Assembly (NCBI RefSeq): GCF_036634195.1 | Contig: NZ_JAZIFY010000001.1 | Location: forward strand, 933,501-997,500 | Source of the DNA: Streptomyces sp. P9-A4 | GTDB taxonomy: Bacteria; Actinomycetota; Actinomycetes; Streptomycetales; Streptomycetaceae | DNA length: 64,000 nucleotides | Direction of reading: 5' to 3' | Shown here: in pieces, positions 58,903-64,000 of the stretch | Position numbering within the stretch: position 1 is the first letter of the stretch | How the letters are laid out: the number at the start of each line of letters is the position of its first letter | Position numbers and translations under genes: made by a program | Notes under the pieces: model-generated | What the model saw: only the letters and a program-made list of their open reading frames with translations | The model's database searches: none | Told to the model about the DNA's origin: nothing

Positions 58903-61398
58903 TCAGCGACCTGCGCTGTCGACCACCTCGGCCCACTCGTCGAGCAGGCTCTGCGCGGAGGCGTCGTCGGGCCCCTCGGCCCACAGATGGGTGACGGCCT
59001 CCGCGGGGTCGGGCAGCACCATCACCCAGCGCCCGTCGGCCTCGACCACCCGCACGCCGTCGGTGGTGTCGACGGACCGGCTGCCCGCCGCCTCGACGAC
59101 CCGGCGCATCACCAGCCCCTTCACGGCCCACGGGGTCGCGATGTCCTTCTTGAGGACATGCGCCCGCGGAATCCGCGCGTCGATCTGGCTCAGGGTGAGC
59201 TGTGTCCGCGCGACGAGCCCGATGAGTCGGACGAAGGCGGCGGCACCGTCGAAGACGCTGCTGAACTCGGGCACGATGAACCCGCCGCGCCCGTCGCCGC
59301 CGAAGATCGTCGACTCCTCGCGTCCGACCCTGGTGAGGTCGTCGGGCGAGGTGGTCGTCCACTCCACCTGAGTGCCGTGGTAGGCGGCGACCTGCTCGGC
59401 GATCCGTGTCGTGGTCACGGGCAGCGCCACCCGCCCCGACCGCCGCTCGGCGGCCACCAGGTCCAGCATGACGAGGAGCGCGCGGTCGTCCTCGATGATC
59501 CGCCCGCGCTCGTCCACGAGCGAGAGCCGCTCGCCGACGGGGTCGAACCGCACTCCGAAGGCGGCCCGCGCCGAGGCCACGATCTCCCCGAGCCGTACGA
59601 GCCCGGCCCGCCGGCTCTCGGCCGACTCGGTGGGCCTCGACTCGTCGAGCCCGGGGTTGATCGTCAGCGAGTCCACCTGGAGCCGCCCGAGCAGGCTGGG
59701 CAGTACGAGCCCGGCGCTGCCGTTGGAGGCGTCCACGACGACCTTCAGACCGGCTTCCGCGATCCCGGAGGTGTCGACGTTCCGCAGCAGCGAGCCGGTG
59801 TACGAGTCGAAGACGCTCGCCGGGAAGGACAGGTCGCCGATCTCCCCGGGGAAGGCTCTCCGGTACTCCTGCCGAGCGAACACCCGGTCGAGCTTGCGCT
59901 GCCCGCCCTGTGAGAGGTCGGCCCCACGCTCGTCGAAGAACATGATGTCGACGGAGTCGGGCACGCCGGGCGAGGTCCGCACCATGATGCCGCCGGCGCT
60001 TCCCCGCGCGGTCTGCTGCCGCGCCACCGGCAGCGGCACGTTCTCCAGGTCCCGTACGTTGATGGCGCTGGCCTGCAGGGCCGAGATGACCGCCCTCTTG
60101 AGCGCCCGTGCACCTCGTGAGTGGTCTCGGGCGGTGGTGACGGTCGAGCCCTTCTTGAGGGTCGTGGCGTACGCCCCCGCGAGCCGAACGGCCAGCTCGG
60201 GCGTGATCTCCACGTTCAGGATGCCGGAGACCCCGCGCGCCCCGAAGAGATGGGCCTGCCCGCGGGACTCCCAGATGACGGAGGTGTTGACGAAGGCGCC
60301 GGCCTCGATCGTCTTGAAGGGGTAGACGCGCACATTCCCCTGGACGATCGATTCCTCCCCGACGAGGCACTCGTCCCCGATGACGGCCCCGTCCTCGATC
60401 CGGGCGGCCCGCATGATGTCGGTGTTCTTCCCGATGACACAGCCGCGCAGATTGCACTGCTGGCCGATGTACACGTTGTCGTGGACGACGGCCTTGTGCA
60501 GGAAGGCCCCGCTCTTGACGACGACGTTCGAACCGATGACGGTGTGCTCACGGATCTCGGCGCCGGCCTCGACCTTGGCGTAGTCACCGATGTAGAGCGG
60601 TCCGCGCAGAACGGCGTCGCGGTGTACCTCGGCGCCTTCGGCGACCCAGACCCCGGGCGAGATCTCGAAGCCGTCGATGTCGACCTGGACCTTGCCCTCC
60701 AGGACGTCCGCCTGGGCCTTCACATAGCTCTCGTGGGTGCCGACGTCCTCCCAGTAGCCCTCGGCGACATAGCCGTAGACCGGCTTGCCTTCCTTCATCA
60801 GCTGGGGAAAGACATCACCCGACCAGTCGACCTGGGTGTCCGCCTGGACGTAGTCGAAGACCTCGGGCTCCATCACGTAGATGCCCGTGTTGACCGTGTC
60901 CGAGAACACCTGCCCCCAGGTCGGCTTCTCCAGGAAGCGCTCTACCCTGCCCTCTTCGTCGACGATCGTGATCCCGAATTCCAGTGGATTCGGCACCCGG
61001 GCGAGACAGACCGTGACGAGCGCGCCCTTCTCCTTGTGGAAGGCGATGAGATCGGTGAGGTCGAAATCGGTCAGCGCGTCCCCCGAGATGACGAGGAAGG
61101 CGTCGTCCTTCAGCGCCTCCTCGGCGTTCTTCACACTTCCCGCTGTACCGAGTGGCTTTTCCTCGTTGGCATACGTGAGCTCCATCCCGAGCTCCTCGCC
61201 GTCGCCGAAGTAGTTCCTGACGAGAGGGGCGAGAAACTGCACGGTGACGACGGTCTCGTTGAGACCGTGCCTCTTGAGCAGTCGTAGGACGTGCTCCATG
61301 ATCGGCCGGTTCACCACCGGCAGTAGAGGCTTGGGCATGCTCGAGGTCATGGGGCGAAGTCGGGTTCCTTCGCCACCGGCCATCACGACGGCCTTCAT
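58903..61398 (-). CDS. mannose-1-phosphate guanylyltransferase with degenerate phosphomannomutase-like domain
   Basis: 831 residues from ATG 61398. Residues 1-235 form a nucleotidyltransferase ([60 protein letters not shown]). Residues 250-370 form a left-handed beta-helix (hexapeptide repeats [20 protein letters not shown]). Residues about 380-831 resemble phosphohexomutases, but the usual metal loop DGDGDR reads DPVGER ([18 protein letters not shown]), and the Ser-bearing loop TASHNP reads TSPGVP. The second domain should not catalyse mutase chemistry. It makes a GDP- or UDP-type nucleotide sugar for glycosylation or cell envelope. Typical neighbour of cardiolipin synthase. Confidence 0.9.
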   Translation of the reverse strand: MKAVVMAGGEGTRLRPMTSSMPKPLLPVVNRPIMEHVLRLLKRHGLNETVVTVQFLAPLVRNYFGDGEELGMELTYANEEKPLGTAGSVKNAEEALKDDAFLVISGDALTDFDLTDLIAFHKEKGALVTVCLARVPNPLEFGITIVDEEGRVERFLEKPTWGQVFSDTVNTGIYVMEPEVFDYVQADTQVDWSGDVFPQLMKEGKPVYGYVAEGYWEDVGTHESYVKAQADVLEGKVQVDIDGFEISPGVWVAEGAEVHRDAVLRGPLYIGDYAKVEAGAEIREHTVIGSNVVVKSGAFLHKAVVHDNVYIGQQCNLRGCVIGKNTDIMRAARIEDGAVIGDECLVGEESIVQGNVRVYPFKTIEAGAFVNTSVIWESRGQAHLFGARGVSGILNVEITPELAVRLAGAYATTLKKGSTVTTARDHSRGARALKRAVISALQASAINVRDLENVPLPVARQQTARGSAGGIMVRTSPGVPDSVDIMFFDERGADLSQGGQRKLDRVFARQEYRRAFPGEIGDLSFPASVFDSYTGSLLRNVDTSGIAEAGLKVVVDASNGSAGLVLPSLLGRLQVDSLTINPGLDESRPTESAESRRAGLVRLGEIVASARAAFGVRFDPVGERLSLVDERGRIIEDDRALLVMLDLVAAERRSGRVALPVTTTRIAEQVAAYHGTQVEWTTTSPDDLTRVGREESTIFGGDGRGGFIVPEFSSVFDGAAAFVRLIGLVARTQLTLSQIDARIPRAHVLKKDIATPWAVKGLVMRRVVEAAGSRSVDTTDGVRVVEADGRWVMVLPDPAEAVTHLWAEGPDDASAQSLLDEWAEVVDSAGR

Positions 61399-61516
61399 GT
61401 CGGAAGCGTCCTCCTTGAAGAGACGACGGTCCTGCCGACTTCACCTCTGTCCGCTCAATGGCCCTCGGACGTCCTCGTTGTTGCCGGCGACACTGCTCGG
61501 CACAGGAGGAGCGGGC

Positions 61517-62125
61517 TCAATCGGCCTCGGTATCCGCCTTCACGAGTCGACGGACCTGGACCACGTAGAGGATCCCTGCCCACCAATACAGAGTTGTACC
61601 CCATCCGGCGAAGGCCCACCCGAAAACTTCAGCGAGTGACGAGAGCCAGCCCGTTCCGTCACTGAGAAGCAGCAACGGGAACGCGTACATCAGGTTGAAT
61701 GTCGCGGCTTTGCCGAGGAAGTTCACCTGCGGCGGCGGGTAGCCGTGCCGGCGGAGGATTCCCACCATCACCAGCAGCATGGCCTCACGCGCCAGCAGGG
61801 CGGCGGTCAGCCACCACGGCAGAATCTCGCGCCAGGTGAGGCCCACGAGCGTGGACAGGATGTACAACCGGTCGGCGGCGGGATCGAGAAGCCGGCCGAG
61901 GTTGCTGATCTGGTTCCAGCGCCGGGCCAATTTGCCGTCGAGATAGTCACTGACGCCGCTGAGCATCAGCACGAGAAGCGCCCAGCCGTCACTGTTGGGC
62001 CCACCGAACTCCGGACGGAGAATCAACCACAGAAACAGCGGCACGCCGGCGAGGCGCGCCATGCTGAGAATATTGGGGATGGTGAGAACCCGGTCGGTCT
62101 GAACGCGAGTCTCCTGGACCTCCAC
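61517..62125 (-). CDS. CDP-alcohol phosphatidyltransferase, cardiolipin-synthase type
   Basis: 202 residues from GTG 62125, with GGAGG 7 bases upstream. The signature DYLDGKLARRWNQISNLGRL and LLDPAAD matches the D-x2-DG-x2-AR-x8-G-x3-D-x3-D metal-binding motif. About five hydrophobic segments follow. The gene position beside the nucleotidyltransferase matches the eukaryote-like cardiolipin synthase described from Streptomyces coelicolor. It probably joins CDP-diacylglycerol and phosphatidylglycerol. Confidence 0.88.
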   Translation of the reverse strand: MEVQETRVQTDRVLTIPNILSMARLAGVPLFLWLILRPEFGGPNSDGWALLVLMLSGVSDYLDGKLARRWNQISNLGRLLDPAADRLYILSTLVGLTWREILPWWLTAALLAREAMLLVMVGILRRHGYPPPQVNFLGKAATFNLMYAFPLLLLSDGTGWLSSLAEVFGWAFAGWGTTLYWWAGILYVVQVRRLVKADTEAD

Positions 62126-62228
62126 CCGGGGGCCTCCTGCTGGGAACGTACGGACGATGCCCCCTGACCTTACCCTCAGCCACGGCACCCCGTTGCACAG
62201 GGTGGCCCCCGTGCCAGAACGCAAAAAT

Positions 62229-62263
62229 GCCTCAACCCCCGGACAAGGTCCGGGGGTTGAGGC
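62229..62263 (-). terminator. intrinsic terminator of rRNA operon
   Basis: A 16-base stem (CTCAACCCCCGGAC and complement) with a 3-base loop is followed in the leftward direction by TTTTT (62223-62227 complement). It lies just past the 5S gene and is the strongest classical terminator in the window. Confidence 0.95.
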
Positions 62264-62273
62264 TAAAAATTGT

Positions 62274-62390
62274 TCGGCGGCGTCCTACTCTCCCACAGGG
62301 TCCCCCCTGCAGTACCATCGGCGCTGAAAGGCTTAGCTTCCGGGTTCGGAATGTAACCGGGCGTTTCCCTAACGCTATGACCACCGAAAC
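62274..62390 (-). rRNA. rrf: 5S ribosomal RNA
   Basis: The complement begins GTTTCGGTGGTCATAGCG and continues with CGCCCGGTTACATTCCGAA and CGGAAGCTAAGCC, ending at GACGCCGCCGAAC. This is the Streptomyces 5S consensus, about 117 bases. Confidence 0.97.
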
Positions 62391-62462
62391 TCTATGAAGT
62401 TAACCAACCGGATATCGGCACAGTTCGTTACTTCAGAACTAACACAGTGGACGCGAGCAACT

Positions 62463-64000
<1,538 letters not shown>

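Overview
The window is very GC-rich with the codon bias, GTG starts and gene families of a high-GC actinobacterium. The content points to Streptomyces: IS5-type transposases, BldC/FtsR-like MerR proteins, a DUF881/DUF1290 membrane cluster, a eukaryote-like cardiolipin synthase, CbiZ and a DUF5999 protein. Most of the right side (about 20-62 kb) looks like ordinary chromosomal core. The first 18 kb looks like an accessory region made of IS debris and a small biosynthetic gene cluster.

Layout. Bases 1-3,400 hold an IS5-like transposase without a normal start codon, a small secreted protein, and three decayed fragments (two transposases in opposite orientations and a piece of a host gene). Bases 3,600-5,200 hold a NADAR-domain protein and a small membrane protein. 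Bases 5,325-18,200 form the most interesting unit. An ABC-F ATPase diverges from a (+) strand operon that encodes a 49-residue precursor-like peptide followed by a strong hairpin, a signal-less extracytoplasmic-type solute-binding protein, two paralogous 2OG-Fe(II) oxygenases flanking a B12-binding-type radical SAM protein, a ThiF/MccB-like adenylating enzyme apparently started at CTG, an MFS exporter, and an active/inactive pair of M16 proteases. I read it as a RiPP (ribosomally made, modified peptide) cluster: the peptide is tailored by the oxygenases, radical SAM and E1-like enzymes, cut out by the M16 pair and exported by the MFS protein. Self-protection by the ABC-F protein is possible. 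I recognise no described product.

Bases 18,300-30,000 hold housekeeping and regulatory genes: an NTF2-like protein, an oxidoreductase, a DinB-like protein, a lipoprotein, a TPR protein, uracil-DNA glycosylase, an oligopeptide-binding lipoprotein, two SDR enzymes, a HipA-like kinase/DUF3037 pair, and an ECF sigma factor with a repeat-rich membrane protein. Bases 30,000-43,700 hold CbiZ, an alpha/beta hydrolase, a Rieske lipoprotein, an isochorismatase-fold protein that has lost its catalytic residues, flavin/PLP-type oxidases, and three EamA exporters with LysR, MocR and PadR regulators that sit beside visible palindromic operator candidates. A roughly 170-bp palindromic MITE-like element sits exactly at the stop codon of a phzF-family gene.

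Bases 43,900-62,100 hold a CPBP protease, a glutamate-cysteine ligase-like enzyme, gcvP behind a tandem glycine riboswitch, a PRC-barrel protein and DNA polymerase IV. These are followed by a conserved leftward run: MerR, bifunctional nuclease, FtsR, FHA, DUF881, DUF1290, DUF881, a nucleotidyltransferase with a degenerate phosphomannomutase domain, and cardiolipin synthase. The window ends in the 3' part of a leftward rRNA operon (23S partial, 5S, strong intrinsic terminator). I saw no tRNA, CRISPR array, PKS or NRPS.
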